A stretch of DNA of 64,000 nt. Source: Aneurinibacillus sp. REN35. Its GTDB lineage: Bacteria; Bacillota; Bacilli; Aneurinibacillales; Aneurinibacillaceae. The notes under the pieces were generated by a model. It worked only from the letters and a program-made list of their open reading frames with translations, did not search any database and was not told where the DNA came from. This document shows positions 39,495 through 48,892 of this stretch, piece after piece. A program made the translations under genes and the position numbers. Location: NCBI RefSeq assembly GCF_041379945.2, contig NZ_JBFTXJ020000011.1, positions 79,604 to 143,603 of the forward strand. The letters run 5' to 3'. The stretch's first letter is position 1, and every line of letters begins with the position of its first letter.

Positions 39495-39962
39495 ATGACG
39501 TATATGGACCCTGATAAGAGAGCGCGTATTATCATTTTCTATGCCCCTCCCTACCTTCCACATAATTATTTGAATAAGAAAAAAGAGAAGGATCGTGAGC
39601 TGCTTGCCATCATCGAGGAAGTTTTGGAGACCGTAGAAGAAAAGACTGGAGAACGTTTTGTCCTAAAAAAATTTTTTCCATATTTAGCGGATGGAAGCTT
39701 TCTATCTTTGCATGAAACGGATGAAGAAATCCTTTCATTAATTAAGAATTTTCCTCAATGGCATCAGATCTATCCCGTTCCTGTGAATGATATTCGAGAC
39801 TTGAATATTGCCTCCGTAAACATTGGTGTCTATGGAAAAGACGGACATAAATGGACGGAGCGGGTATATAAGCCATATACATTCGGCGTACTTCCCAGCT
39901 TAATTCGCGCAGTTACGTATCGCCTGTTACATTGTCAGTCAGAAATGACGGTGAGCAGATAA
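39495..39962 (+). pseudogene. rocB: C-terminal fragment of a RocB-like M20 family protein
   Basis: About 155 codons match only the last third of RocB (arginine utilisation protein, M20 peptidase/deacylase fold, about 540 residues). Visible pieces are FYAPPYLPHNYL, LKKFFPYLADGSFLSL, and INIASVNIGVYGKDGHKWTERV with the late metal-site His. The N-terminal catalytic part and any ribosome site are missing, and the msrAB terminator lies directly upstream. The fragment was probably left by a deletion. No other roc gene is nearby. Confidence 0.8.
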
Positions 39963-39982
39963 ACATACAAGAAGATAGCGAG

Positions 39983-40018
39983 GTCAGTCTGCATTTCAAC
40001 GGCAGGCTGGCCCTTTTT
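39983..40018 (+). terminator. terminator after the rocB fragment
   Basis: GGTCAGTCTGC pairs with GCAGGCTGGCC (two G-T), followed by CTTTTT. Confidence 0.8.
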
Positions 40019-40102
40019 GCAAATAACATACAATTTTTTAACAATTTATTTATTCTGCCATAACAATGCGGCTGTATTGTATAAGTAACAAGTGAATACG
40101 AC

Positions 40103-40218
40103 AAGGTTGGAGTCTAGGAGAAACCTCAAATAGAACTTACAAGATAGCCGTTCGTGTACTGCGTTTGCGCGGTATATGAATGCTGCTTGCACGCTGTAAT
40201 TCTATTTAAGGTTTTTTT
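40103..40218 (+). promoter_or_regulatory. attenuator leader of the glpP operon
   Basis: AACCTCAAATAGAA (40122-40135) pairs with TTCTATTTAAGGTT (40200-40213), 13 of 14 positions, followed by TTTTT, forming a terminator 20 bases before glpP. An upstream AAGGTT (40103-40108) can pair with the same AACCT, a competing antiterminator. The first gene encodes an RNA-binding antiterminator, so GlpP is the natural candidate to set the choice; its exact target sequence is not proven here. Confidence 0.65.
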
Positions 40219-40237
40219 GTTTGAGGAGGAGCGCATT

Positions 40238-40843
40238 GTGAATCGTACAGACTTTTATACAAAGCTTGCAAACAGCAGAAAGATCGCTTCGATCAAAGAT
40301 GAGAGACTGCTTGAAAAAGCACTTGAAGCCGATGTAGGTTCCGTTGTCCTGTCGGTTGGAAATGTAGGTAATATTGCGCGCTACGTACAGCTTTATAAAG
40401 CGAAAGGAATTCCTGTGTTCGTTCATCCGGAGAGGATCGGTGGGATGAGCCAAGATAAGGATGGTATTGCATTTCTAGCCAGATGTGTAAGGCCGGATGG
40501 CATTGTGACTACCCGCAACAGTCTAATCAAGCAAGCGAAAAAGCAGGGGCTTCTGACCGTTCAACGCTTCTTTTTGATTGATAGTGATGCGATTATCTCA
40601 ATCAAAAACTCGGTTCAGGAGACAGAGCCGGATGCGATAGAGATTATGCCGGCGCTTCTGCCCGAATTCATTATGGAATTTCGCAGCCAGCTCTCCATAC
40701 CTATTATTGCCGGGGGATTGCTGTCAAATCGGCAGCAGATGAATGAAGCGCTGCATTATGGAGCCATCGCTGTATCTATGGGAAATCACCGATTATGGAA
40801 GGAGAAGATGAAGAATGAACGCTATCCGCTGCCTGCTGTTTGA
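40238..40843 (+). CDS. glpP: glycerol-3-phosphate-responsive antiterminator GlpP
   Basis: A 201-residue TIM-barrel-like RNA-binding protein that, with glycerol-3-phosphate, prevents termination in glp leader RNAs. Family segments are visible: VVLSVGNVGNIARYV, GIPVFVHPERIGG, IKQAKKQGLLTVQRFFLIDS, EIMPALLPE and PIIAGGLLSNRQQM. GTG 40238 is the start, with GAGGAGGAG ahead. It overlaps the phosphatase gene by 29 bases. Here GlpP heads an operon for uptake and cleavage of glycerophosphodiesters, rather than sitting next to glpFK or glpD. Confidence 0.93.
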   Translation: MNRTDFYTKLANSRKIASIKDERLLEKALEADVGSVVLSVGNVGNIARYVQLYKAKGIPVFVHPERIGGMSQDKDGIAFLARCVRPDGIVTTRNSLIKQAKKQGLLTVQRFFLIDSDAIISIKNSVQETEPDAIEIMPALLPEFIMEFRSQLSIPIIAGGLLSNRQQMNEALHYGAIAVSMGNHRLWKEKMKNERYPLPAV

Positions 40844-41477
40844 TCTGGATGGAACACTGCTTGATAGCCGTGATTCTGTAGTAGATGCAGTATATGCTAC
40901 GGCAGAGGCACACGTGCCGGGTCAGTTTACAAGAGAAGCCATCATGATGCGCTTTGGTGAATCGTTCGATGAATTCGTGGAAGTAATCGAGGTATCACTG
41001 GGCGGAAGATATACGAGAGAGCAGGTGTTTCAGTATTATTTCGAGCACCTGAATACGTATCATGATCGTACGATTCGTCTTTTTCCAGGTATTCAAGAAG
41101 GATTATATACATTAAAAGAGGCGGGGTATTCTCTCGGCGTTGTGACGAATAAGCAGCGGGATTTTACAATGCGCGGGTTGCAGATTGCGGGGATTCAGTC
41201 CTTCTTTGATTCGGTTGTGACTATTGATGATGTAAGCGCGGGAAAGCCTGCAGCAGAACCAATACTACGGGCTATGGCAGAGCTTAGAGCATTGCCTGCT
41301 GAGACGGTGATGATTGGTGATAGCAAATATGATGTCCTTGCAGCCAAGGCTTCTGGCGTAAGCAGTGTATTGCTTGATTGGTATGAAGCCGTTCATGATA
41401 TTTCCATATGTCCGGACCATTACTTTCTGAATTTCCAAGACCTTGTGAGCGAATTGACGCTGCAAAAAACGAAATGA
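40815..41477 (+). CDS. HAD-family phosphatase
   Basis: A 220-residue haloacid dehalogenase-type hydrolase. Motif I is LLFDLDGTLLDS (catalytic Asp near residue 10), motif II VVTNK, motif III the Lys in GKPAAEP, and motif IV MIGDSKYDV. The helical cap fits the phosphoglycolate phosphatase group. It overlaps the glpP end and precedes the ugp genes, so glycerol phosphate or a breakdown product is a plausible substrate; that is inference. Confidence 0.85.
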   Translation: MNAIRCLLFDLDGTLLDSRDSVVDAVYATAEAHVPGQFTREAIMMRFGESFDEFVEVIEVSLGGRYTREQVFQYYFEHLNTYHDRTIRLFPGIQEGLYTLKEAGYSLGVVTNKQRDFTMRGLQIAGIQSFFDSVVTIDDVSAGKPAAEPILRAMAELRALPAETVMIGDSKYDVLAAKASGVSSVLLDWYEAVHDISICPDHYFLNFQDLVSELTLQKTK

Positions 41478-41493
41478 GAGGAGTGGGGATAAG

Positions 41494-42561
41494 ATGGCAC
41501 ACGTTACGTTAAAGCAAATTAGCAAAAAGTATGAAAGTCAAACAGTAATTGAACGTCTTGATTTAGCCATTCCAGACGGTTCATTTACTGTACTCGTCGG
41601 GCCGTCCGGATGTGGTAAATCAACGACACTGCGCATGATTGCCGGATTAGAAACGATCACCGCTGGAGAGTTGTGGATCGGAGGGGAGCAGGTGAACCAT
41701 CTGCCGCCGGGAAAGAGAGATGTGGCGATGGTATTCCAGAACTACGCATTGTATCCAACCATGAACGTATTCGACAACATTGGTTTTGGACTTCGGAACA
41801 GAGGCATATCCCGTGCAGAAACGAAAAAACAGGTAGAAGAAATCGCTGAGGTAGTTGGACTGGCGGACTTTTTATATCGCAAGCCTTCCCAACTATCCGG
41901 TGGCCAGCGGCAGCGGGTAGCCCTAGCCCGTGCCATGGTGAAAAAGCCTAAAGTATTTCTGATGGACGAGCCGTTGTCTAATCTGGATGCAAAGCTGCGC
42001 AATCAGATGCGAGTGGAGCTGACAGCGCTGCATAAGCAGATGGGGACAACATTCGTCTATGTGACACATGATCAGGTAGAAGCAATGACGATGGGCGACC
42101 AGATTGTGGTGATGAATCAGGGCAAGATCCAGCAGATTGCCTCTCCGATTGATCTATATTCCATGCCGGAGAATTTATTTGTAGCTCAATTCATCGGATC
42201 TCCTCCCATGAATGTAATCGCATCTGCTAACCATTCTTCCTGTGTCATTGGATTTCGTCCGGAGAAAGCAAATATCGATGTGCAAACGGGAATCTCTTCT
42301 GATAAAGGAGGCGGGCTTGTGCTTGACGGTACGCTTGCATCAAGAGAAATACTTGGCTCTGAGCTTTTGTATCATGTCGAGACGGGCTGCGGGCGGATTA
42401 TTGTCAAAGGCAGTACGGAGAGCATTATCGAAATCGGAACGAACGTACGAATAATGGTAGATGCCAAGCACTTATACTTTTTTGATAGCAAAACCGGTGC
42501 AAAATTGGCTGGTGAGAAGGTACGAGGTATAGCCAATGCTGTAGTAGGAGGCATCGCATAA
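41494..42561 (+). CDS. ugpC: ABC transporter ATPase, UgpC/MsmK family
   Basis: A 355-residue ATPase. Walker A GPSGCGKST, signature LSGGQRQR, Walker B VFLMDEPLSNLDAKLR and H-loop VTHDQVEAM are complete. The C-terminal TOBE/OB domain common to carbohydrate CUT1 ATPases is present. AGAGGAG precedes ATG 41494. It ends by overlapping the ugpA start by one base. It powers uptake of glycerol-3-phosphate or glycerophosphodiesters, judged by the ugpQ-type gene in the same operon. Confidence 0.88.
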   Translation: MAHVTLKQISKKYESQTVIERLDLAIPDGSFTVLVGPSGCGKSTTLRMIAGLETITAGELWIGGEQVNHLPPGKRDVAMVFQNYALYPTMNVFDNIGFGLRNRGISRAETKKQVEEIAEVVGLADFLYRKPSQLSGGQRQRVALARAMVKKPKVFLMDEPLSNLDAKLRNQMRVELTALHKQMGTTFVYVTHDQVEAMTMGDQIVVMNQGKIQQIASPIDLYSMPENLFVAQFIGSPPMNVIASANHSSCVIGFRPEKANIDVQTGISSDKGGGLVLDGTLASREILGSELLYHVETGCGRIIVKGSTESIIEIGTNVRIMVDAKHLYFFDSKTGAKLAGEKVRGIANAVVGGIA

Positions 42562-43520
42562 TGCAGAATGAAGCAATGGCAAAAACAGATATAGAAGGAT
42601 TGAGCGCTTCCTATACGCAGACCAGCGGCCAGCCTGCACCTATGATGGAGCGTTGGGAAAAAATTCGGCCTTATGTCTATGTGGCACCGGCCCTGCTATT
42701 TTTTGCTCTATTCTTCTTCTATCCGATTGGCTATGTCATCTACCTTAGTTTCCATGATTGGTCGCTGCTGAATCTCGAAGCAAAAGAGTGGGTAGGTTTT
42801 GCTAACTTCGCCGACTTATTCAAGGAGCAAGAGTTCTATCAGGTGGTCTTGAATACGGGAATCTTTACTGTACTTACGGTAGCGCTTGGCATCGGACTTG
42901 CCTTTTTGCTGGCTCTTTGGCTGAATCGAAAGGCAAAAATCTATGGAATTATTCAGGGAACAATCTTCAGTCCGCATATCATCTCGCTTGTGTCTGTATC
43001 AATGTTATGGATGTGGATGATGGACCCGCAGTACGGCTTGTTAAATGCGGTTCTTGAAGCTGTAGGATTGCCTGCGTATACGTGGTTGAGCGATACGAAA
43101 AGCGCACTGCTCTCCCTTGTGCTGGTCAGCGTGTGGAAAGTTGTAGGCTACAATACGATTGTATTCATTGCTGGGCTGCAGAGTATTCCGCGTGATATTT
43201 ATGAGGCAGCAGAACTTGACCGGGCTTCACGTCTTAAAACATTGTACAACATTACGATTCCTATGCTTTCGCCAACGATCTTTTTCCTGCTGGTAATCAA
43301 TACGATCTCGTCCTTCCAGGTATTCGATACGATTGCGATTATGACGCAGGGTGGTCCTGTTAACAGTACAAATATGCTTGTCTACTATATTTATGAACAA
43401 GGTATGGATTTCTTCAACGGAGGTATTGCTTCTGCCGCCTCTGTAATTCTGCTCATACTTGTCGGTGTGCTGACATGCATTCATTTTGCTTTTATGTCCC
43501 GGCGCGTTCATTACCGTTAA
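42561..43520 (+). CDS. ugpA: sn-glycerol-3-phosphate ABC transporter permease, UgpA type
   Basis: A 319-residue CUT1-type permease with six membrane segments and an N-terminal hydrophilic leader of about 45 residues. The EAA loop EAAELDRASRLKTLYNITIPML lies near residue 215. The segments FQVFDTIAIMTQGGPVNSTNMLVYYIYEQG are typical of UgpA-like subunits. ATG 42561 sits in the ugpC stop (TAATG). Confidence 0.88.
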   Translation: MQNEAMAKTDIEGLSASYTQTSGQPAPMMERWEKIRPYVYVAPALLFFALFFFYPIGYVIYLSFHDWSLLNLEAKEWVGFANFADLFKEQEFYQVVLNTGIFTVLTVALGIGLAFLLALWLNRKAKIYGIIQGTIFSPHIISLVSVSMLWMWMMDPQYGLLNAVLEAVGLPAYTWLSDTKSALLSLVLVSVWKVVGYNTIVFIAGLQSIPRDIYEAAELDRASRLKTLYNITIPMLSPTIFFLLVINTISSFQVFDTIAIMTQGGPVNSTNMLVYYIYEQGMDFFNGGIASAASVILLILVGVLTCIHFAFMSRRVHYR

Positions 43521-43544
43521 TACCGGAAGATAAGGAGGGCATGT

Positions 43545-44372
43545 ATGTATTCCGCTCGTCTCTATGTATATAAAACAATCGAATGGCTGCTTCTGCTAAG
43601 CGTCGCGCTTATCTTCGTATTTCCCTTTCTATGGATGGCGCTGACCGCTTTTAAGACACTGCCGGAAGTGTTTCAATTTCCCCCGGCTCTTCTGCCGGAG
43701 TCCTGGCAATTCAAAAACGTTGCGATTGCCTGGCAATCAGGTCCGTTTCTTACATATTTGGTGAATAGTCTGATCGTTGCAGTAGCCATTTTGGCTTTGC
43801 AGGTGCTTACGGCTGTCCCGGCCGCTTATGCGTTTGCCAGGTATAATTTCAAAGGCCGGAACATGCTGTTCGGGTTGACGCTTGTCGCACTTATGATTCC
43901 GCCTCAAGTGATCTTTCTACCGATCTATGTATTCATGAGTGAATGGAATCTTGTTAACACGCTCTGGTCGTTGATTTTGCCTTATGGAGCCAGCGCTTTT
44001 GGCATATTTCTGCTTAGGCAATCATTTATGCAGGTGCCGGATGAGGTGATTGAAGCGGCTCGACTTGATAATGCCAGCGAGTGGAGAATCATGTGGAGAG
44101 TAATGGTGCCGATGGCTAAGCCGGTTCTCGTCACATTTGGTCTTTTTAGCTTTATCTATCATTGGAATGATTATTTCTGGCCGCTTATTATGACGAATAA
44201 TGAACAGGTCCGTACGCTGCCGATCGGGGTGGCGATGATGAAATCAACAGAGGGTGACATGCTGTGGCACGTAATTATGGCAGGCAATATGATTCTAGTT
44301 GTCCCGATTTTGTTGATCTTCTTCTTCGCTCAGCGGCACATTATTAGCGCATTTGTCTATCAATCTAAGTAA
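43545..44372 (+). CDS. ugpE: sn-glycerol-3-phosphate ABC transporter permease, UgpE type
   Basis: A 275-residue partner permease with six membrane segments. The EAA loop EAARLDNASEWRIMWRVMVPMAKP is near residue 170, and AQRHIISAFVYQSK closes the protein as in MalG/UgpE subunits. AAGGAGGG precedes ATG 43545. Confidence 0.88.
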   Translation: MYSARLYVYKTIEWLLLLSVALIFVFPFLWMALTAFKTLPEVFQFPPALLPESWQFKNVAIAWQSGPFLTYLVNSLIVAVAILALQVLTAVPAAYAFARYNFKGRNMLFGLTLVALMIPPQVIFLPIYVFMSEWNLVNTLWSLILPYGASAFGIFLLRQSFMQVPDEVIEAARLDNASEWRIMWRVMVPMAKPVLVTFGLFSFIYHWNDYFWPLIMTNNEQVRTLPIGVAMMKSTEGDMLWHVIMAGNMILVVPILLIFFFAQRHIISAFVYQSK

Positions 44373-44433
44373 GAAAAAAGGCTTTACAGGAACAATGTTC
44401 CGAAAAAATATATAGGAGAGAGGAAGATCAGGT

Positions 44434-45741
44434 ATGAAAAGGTGGGTTACTGCTTCATTGACAATGTTGTTAAGTGCATCATTACTGGTTACCGGATGTT
44501 CAAGCCAGTCCGCTAAGACGGGCGGGGCAGCGGAAGGAGCACAGGCGGCAGCCGATGGCAAGCCGGTCCAAATCGATTTCTGGTATTCACTCGGCGGTAA
44601 CAACGGGAAAAAAATTGAAGAGATGACCAAGAAATTCAATGAGACACATAAAGATATCATCGTAAAACCGGCCTATCAGGGCGACTATTATCAAAATCAT
44701 GCGAAAGTATTGTCTGCGGTAACGGCTGGCAACCAGCCTGATGTAACGATGGTAGAAGCGGGCGTTGTTGGTACGTTTGCGGATGCCAAAGTACTAGAAG
44801 ATCTCGGCCCATATGCCAAAGACATGGAGAAGAAATACATTCCGGGTCTTATGGGGAACTCGTATTGGAAAGACAAGCTGTATGCTGTCCCGTTTAATCG
44901 CTCCACACCGCTCTTATATGTGAACCGTGATCTGCTCAAGAAGGCAGGGCTTGATCCGGCCGGTCCGAAAACATGGAATGAGCTTATTGAATATTCACGT
45001 AAGCTAACGCAAAAAGAAGGCGGCAAAACAAAAACATACGGCTTCTCCACACCGATTGACATCTGGTTCTATGAAGCACTGGTTTTCCAGAACGGCGGAA
45101 AAATTCTTAGTGAAGACGGAAAGCAGCTTGCTTTAAACAATGAAGCAGGCAAGGCACCGCTTGAGCTATGGACGAATATGGTGAAGGAAGGCATTATGAA
45201 GAATCCTCCAGGGGAAAAATATAATGCGTGGGATGTAGCGAAGCAGGATTTCCTCAACGGTCAGGTAGCGATGATCTTTACTTCCACAGGTGATTTAAAA
45301 GCGCTTGAATCGACCGCTTCTTTTGATGTGGGTACGGCATTTCTGCCGGCTGGCAAGACATACGGTGCACCGACTGGCGGTGCGAATCTAGTGATGCTCT
45401 CCAAGTCTTCGGATGAAGAGAAGAAAGCTGCATGGGAATTCATGAAATGGATGACAGATACACCGCAGACAATTGACTGGTCGCTTGCTTCCGGGTATAT
45501 GCCAGCAACGAGTGAAGCGGTAGCATCGAAGCAGATGCAGGATGTATATAAGGAAAGACCGAATCTGAAGGTAGCGGTTGACCAGCTTGAATATGCAACC
45601 GCCCGCCCAATGGTACCTGGCTACAAGGAAATGCAGGAAGTCATCATGGCGGAACTGCAGCGTGTGATGCTCGGTCAGGCTACTCCGGATGAAGCAATTG
45701 CCGCCATGGAGAAGAAAGCAGAGAAAACATTGAAGAAATAA
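44434..45741 (+). CDS. ugpB: ABC transporter substrate-binding lipoprotein, UgpB type
   Basis: A 435-residue extracellular binding protein with lipobox LLVTGC and the family 1 fold starting IDFWYSLGGNNGK. The segment TMVEAGVVGTFADAKVL and the later GGANLVMLSKSSDEEKKAAWEFMKW are typical of UgpB-like proteins. It lies fourth in the transporter set and precedes the phosphodiesterase gene, consistent with glycerophosphodiester or glycerol-3-phosphate capture. Confidence 0.87.
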   Translation: MKRWVTASLTMLLSASLLVTGCSSQSAKTGGAAEGAQAAADGKPVQIDFWYSLGGNNGKKIEEMTKKFNETHKDIIVKPAYQGDYYQNHAKVLSAVTAGNQPDVTMVEAGVVGTFADAKVLEDLGPYAKDMEKKYIPGLMGNSYWKDKLYAVPFNRSTPLLYVNRDLLKKAGLDPAGPKTWNELIEYSRKLTQKEGGKTKTYGFSTPIDIWFYEALVFQNGGKILSEDGKQLALNNEAGKAPLELWTNMVKEGIMKNPPGEKYNAWDVAKQDFLNGQVAMIFTSTGDLKALESTASFDVGTAFLPAGKTYGAPTGGANLVMLSKSSDEEKKAAWEFMKWMTDTPQTIDWSLASGYMPATSEAVASKQMQDVYKERPNLKVAVDQLEYATARPMVPGYKEMQEVIMAELQRVMLGQATPDEAIAAMEKKAEKTLKK

Positions 45742-45758
45742 CCAAGGAGGATGATCAT

Positions 45759-46487
45759 ATGAATGTTTGTATGGCTCATCGAGGCTGGTCCGGTCAAGCC
45801 CCGGAGAATACGCTTGCTGCTGTGCGGCTCGCACTTACACACCCTGATATTACAGCAATGGAGATTGATGTACAGCTTTCAAAAGATGAGGTTCCGGTTG
45901 TTATGCATGATTTTACGCTAGGACGCACTGTGCATGCGAGTGGTACGGTACGAGATTATACCTTAGAAGAGTTGAAGCGCTTCGACGCGGGTTCCTGGTT
46001 CGATCATTCGTTCACAAATGAAACGATACCATCACTTGAAGAGGTGCTAAAAGAGGTACAGGGCAAGCTGCATCTAAATATTGAATTAAAAACTGCCGGC
46101 GATATGTATCCGGGTCTGGAAGAGAAGGTGGTCGAGCTGGTACGAGCGCATGGGATGGAAGATGAGGTATGGATCACTTCATTTGACCATGATGCAATTA
46201 AACGGGTACATAAACTGGCACCTGAATTGAAAAAAGGGTTAATTTTTGGCGGGAAATCAACCCTCTTGCGAGAGCAGTTGGCGGAGACGGGTGCGACGAT
46301 TCTCTCCATTCCGTATCCGTATCTGACGCGTGACTTTGTAAGTGAGATGCATGCTGAAGGCTATACGGTAGTCGCTTGGACGGTGGATGAACCAGCTCAT
46401 ATTCAGCAGGTTATGGAATTGCATCCTGCTTTGCAAATTTGCACAAATCATCCGGACCGAATGCTGGAAATAAAGAAAAAGATATAG
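45759..46487 (+). CDS. ugpQ: cytosolic glycerophosphodiester phosphodiesterase
   Basis: A 242-residue GDPD-fold enzyme: catalytic HRGWSGQAPENTLAA at the start, metal ligands EIDVQLSKDEVPVVMHD, and the later W-T-VDEP loop. It hydrolyses glycerophosphodiesters to glycerol-3-phosphate plus alcohol. There is no signal peptide, so it acts inside after uptake by the ugp transporter. Its product is the GlpP ligand, closing the circuit. AAGGAGG precedes ATG 45759. Confidence 0.92.
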   Translation: MNVCMAHRGWSGQAPENTLAAVRLALTHPDITAMEIDVQLSKDEVPVVMHDFTLGRTVHASGTVRDYTLEELKRFDAGSWFDHSFTNETIPSLEEVLKEVQGKLHLNIELKTAGDMYPGLEEKVVELVRAHGMEDEVWITSFDHDAIKRVHKLAPELKKGLIFGGKSTLLREQLAETGATILSIPYPYLTRDFVSEMHAEGYTVVAWTVDEPAHIQQVMELHPALQICTNHPDRMLEIKKKI

Positions 46488-46499
46488 GTAACACGGTAT

Positions 46500-46534
46500 A
46501 GAAAAAGCGCTGCGATTTGTGCGGCGCTTTTTCT
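46500..46534 (+). terminator. terminator of the glpP-ugp operon
   Basis: AGAAAAAGCGC pairs perfectly with GCGCTTTTTCT (11 bp). Confidence 0.85.
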
Positions 46535-46584
46535 TATCAGCACATTTCATCACATGTTAGGAAAAAATATTTATGTCTTATGTA

Positions 46585-46612
46585 TTGCGTCCTTTCAATT
46601 TCTGAGTATAAT
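46585..46612 (+). promoter_or_regulatory. promoter of the efflux operon
   Basis: TTGCGT and TATAAT are 16 bases apart. Just downstream TTCGCATACGAA (about 46626-46637) is a short dyad and a possible operator. Confidence 0.55.
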
Positions 46613-46673
46613 ACTGTACATATACTTCGCATACGAAATATTAGACAGATAAAGTAAAGAAAGAGGGAAAAGG

Positions 46674-47327
46674 ATGAATAGAAAGGGAATATTGTGGATT
46701 CTTCTTTCGGTAATGATGATAAGCGGAGGTGGAATTAGCTATTATTACTGGTATCAAGGTGCACACTATGTAACAACAGAAGATGCGCGTATCCAGGGCG
46801 ATTCCTATCGAGTTATGCCGCAAATTGCCGGGGAAATAATGCAGATTCATGTCGAAGAAGGAGATGTTTTGCGGCAGAACGATGCCGTTGCCGAACAGGA
46901 TGCTGCCAACATGGATCCAAGTATGGTGAGTCATGCTATGCTGCGTGCTCCAATTGATGGCACTGTTATAAAAGTGTATATGAGAAAGCATGAGATGGGT
47001 ACGCCAGGCCAGCCCGTCGCTATGATGATGGATATGAATCATTTATATGTATCAGCCAACATCGAAGAGACAGATATTGAAAGAATTAAACCGGGTCAGC
47101 AGGTAGACATCGTGTTAGATGCGCTGAGCGGCAAGTCGGTAACAGGAAAAGTACGGAAGATCGGTAAGGCTTCCAATTCGACATTTTCTTTGATTCCGGC
47201 AACCAATGCCAGCGGCAACTTCAATAAAGTTACCCAGCGGATTCCTATCGAAATTACAATTAATCAACCGAAGGATATAGAACTCATTCCAGGTACAAAC
47301 GTGGAAGTTAAAATCCATGTTACATAG
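46674..47327 (+). CDS. short membrane fusion protein, EmrA/HlyD type
   Basis: A 217-residue adaptor with one N-terminal membrane segment (about 5-27), then the biotinyl-lipoyl-like half DARIQGDSYRVMPQIAGEI and its matching half LRAPIDGTVIKVYMRKHEMGTPGQPV, then the beta-barrel. The helical hairpin usually found between the lipoyl halves is almost gone (only about 30 residues), a compact form seen in some Gram-positive EmrA homologues. It probably assists the MFS pump encoded next. AGAGGG precedes ATG 46674. Confidence 0.83.
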   Translation: MNRKGILWILLSVMMISGGGISYYYWYQGAHYVTTEDARIQGDSYRVMPQIAGEIMQIHVEEGDVLRQNDAVAEQDAANMDPSMVSHAMLRAPIDGTVIKVYMRKHEMGTPGQPVAMMMDMNHLYVSANIEETDIERIKPGQQVDIVLDALSGKSVTGKVRKIGKASNSTFSLIPATNASGNFNKVTQRIPIEITINQPKDIELIPGTNVEVKIHVT

Positions 47328-47342
47328 CAGGGAGGAAATAAT

Positions 47343-48869
47343 ATGAGCAATTCTGCAGCCGCTGCTACTACTCCTCCCGCCGAATCAGCCGCTTACCGCT
47401 GGTTGGCGCTGATTGCTGTAATCGTTGGCGCTTTCGTTGCGATTCTGAACAACAGTTTAATCAATGTTGCAATTCCCAAATTGACCAATGTGTTTGGATC
47501 AACAACAGACCGCATTCAATGGGTACTGACAGGCTATATGCTGGCTTCCGGGGTTATTATTCCGATTAGTGGGTATATGGGAGACCGCATTGGATACAAG
47601 AAGTTTTTTATCATCTCACTTGGTGTATTTACGGCAGGCACACTGTTCTGTGCTATAGCCTGGAGCGATACGTCGCTGATTATAGCACGGGTAATCGCCG
47701 GGTTGGGTGGCGGTGTAATTATGCCGATCAGCATGGCCATTATCTATAAAATTATGCCTCGCGATCAGATCGGTACAGCGCTTGGACTATGGGGAGTATC
47801 CGCGATGGTAGCGCCGGCCGTCGGGCCTACGCTGAGCGGGTATTTAATTGAATGGTTTAACTGGCGCTTTCTGTTCATCGTCAATATTCCGGTTGCCTTA
47901 TTTGCGATTCTGCTTGTATCGGTCCTATTAAAAGAGACGGAGACAATTAAAGGGAAGGCATTTGACACATGGGGCTTTGTCCTTGCAGCTCTTTCGGCAG
48001 GCACGCTTCTCTACGCGCTCAGCAATGGCCAGTCTGTGGGCTGGACGTCATTTGAAATCGTAGCGCTGCTTTTTATCTCGTTTTGGTCGCTTGTATTTTT
48101 ATTGTGGGTGGAGACGGGAAAGGAACATCCTATTATCGATTTGAGTTTGTTTAAGAATTCTACGTTTACATTAAGCGTGATTACTGCAAGTCTCGTAACG
48201 ATTGGGATGTTTGGCGGCGTATTTTTAACACCGATTTTTCTGCAGAGCATACAGGGGGTATCGGCGATCGATACCGGTATTATCCTTATTCCACAGGCGA
48301 TTGCCATGGCAGTCATGATGCCTGTTGCCGGTAAGCTGTTCGATAAGTTCGGTGTGATTCCGCTCGGTCTGATCGGATTAACGGTAACAAGTGTTATGAC
48401 ATATGAGCTACATCGATTGAGCGTGGACACATCATTTTTCTGGTTAGAGACGGTGCTGGCGATACGTGGAATTGGGATGGGGCTTTGTATGATGCCGTTA
48501 TCCACGGCAGGGATGAATGCAGTAGCTCCACAGCAGGTAGGAGATGCTTCTTCACTCTCTAATTTAATTCGTCAGGTGGCAGGTTCACTTGGTATTGCGG
48601 TATTGACTGCGATTATGCAGCAGCGGACAACGCTGCATGCACAGCAGATTAGCGAATCTGTAACGGATGCGGGCATGCAGTATTTTCAAAGTGTATTCAG
48701 CTCCAGTGCAGGTACTGTAATTGGAGGGATTATCCAGAGAGAGGCTCTGTCATGGGCGATTGCGGATACATTTTTAATTTCAGCGGTTCCTTTATTTATC
48801 ACGATTCCGCTTGTTCTTCTATTTAAGCAGAAAAAGGAAGCGCCTCAGCTGCAGGCAGAAGCAAAATAA
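47343..48869 (+). CDS. DHA2-family MFS drug efflux transporter (EmrB/QacA type)
   Basis: A 508-residue 14-helix proton-drug antiporter. The DHA2 motifs are visible: LNNSLINVAIPKLTNVFG at helix 1, WVLTGYMLASGVIIPISGYMGDRIGYKK (motif A), and GGVIMPISMAIIYKIMPRDQIGTALGLWG with a motif C-like APAVGPTLSGYLIEW. It lies between two adaptor genes in one transcription unit (15 and 23 base gaps). The substrate is unknown; lipophilic drugs or own metabolites are usual. Confidence 0.92.
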   Translation: MSNSAAAATTPPAESAAYRWLALIAVIVGAFVAILNNSLINVAIPKLTNVFGSTTDRIQWVLTGYMLASGVIIPISGYMGDRIGYKKFFIISLGVFTAGTLFCAIAWSDTSLIIARVIAGLGGGVIMPISMAIIYKIMPRDQIGTALGLWGVSAMVAPAVGPTLSGYLIEWFNWRFLFIVNIPVALFAILLVSVLLKETETIKGKAFDTWGFVLAALSAGTLLYALSNGQSVGWTSFEIVALLFISFWSLVFLLWVETGKEHPIIDLSLFKNSTFTLSVITASLVTIGMFGGVFLTPIFLQSIQGVSAIDTGIILIPQAIAMAVMMPVAGKLFDKFGVIPLGLIGLTVTSVMTYELHRLSVDTSFFWLETVLAIRGIGMGLCMMPLSTAGMNAVAPQQVGDASSLSNLIRQVAGSLGIAVLTAIMQQRTTLHAQQISESVTDAGMQYFQSVFSSSAGTVIGGIIQREALSWAIADTFLISAVPLFITIPLVLLFKQKKEAPQLQAEAK

Positions 48870-48892
48870 AGGCAGAGAGAAAGGGAAAAAGC

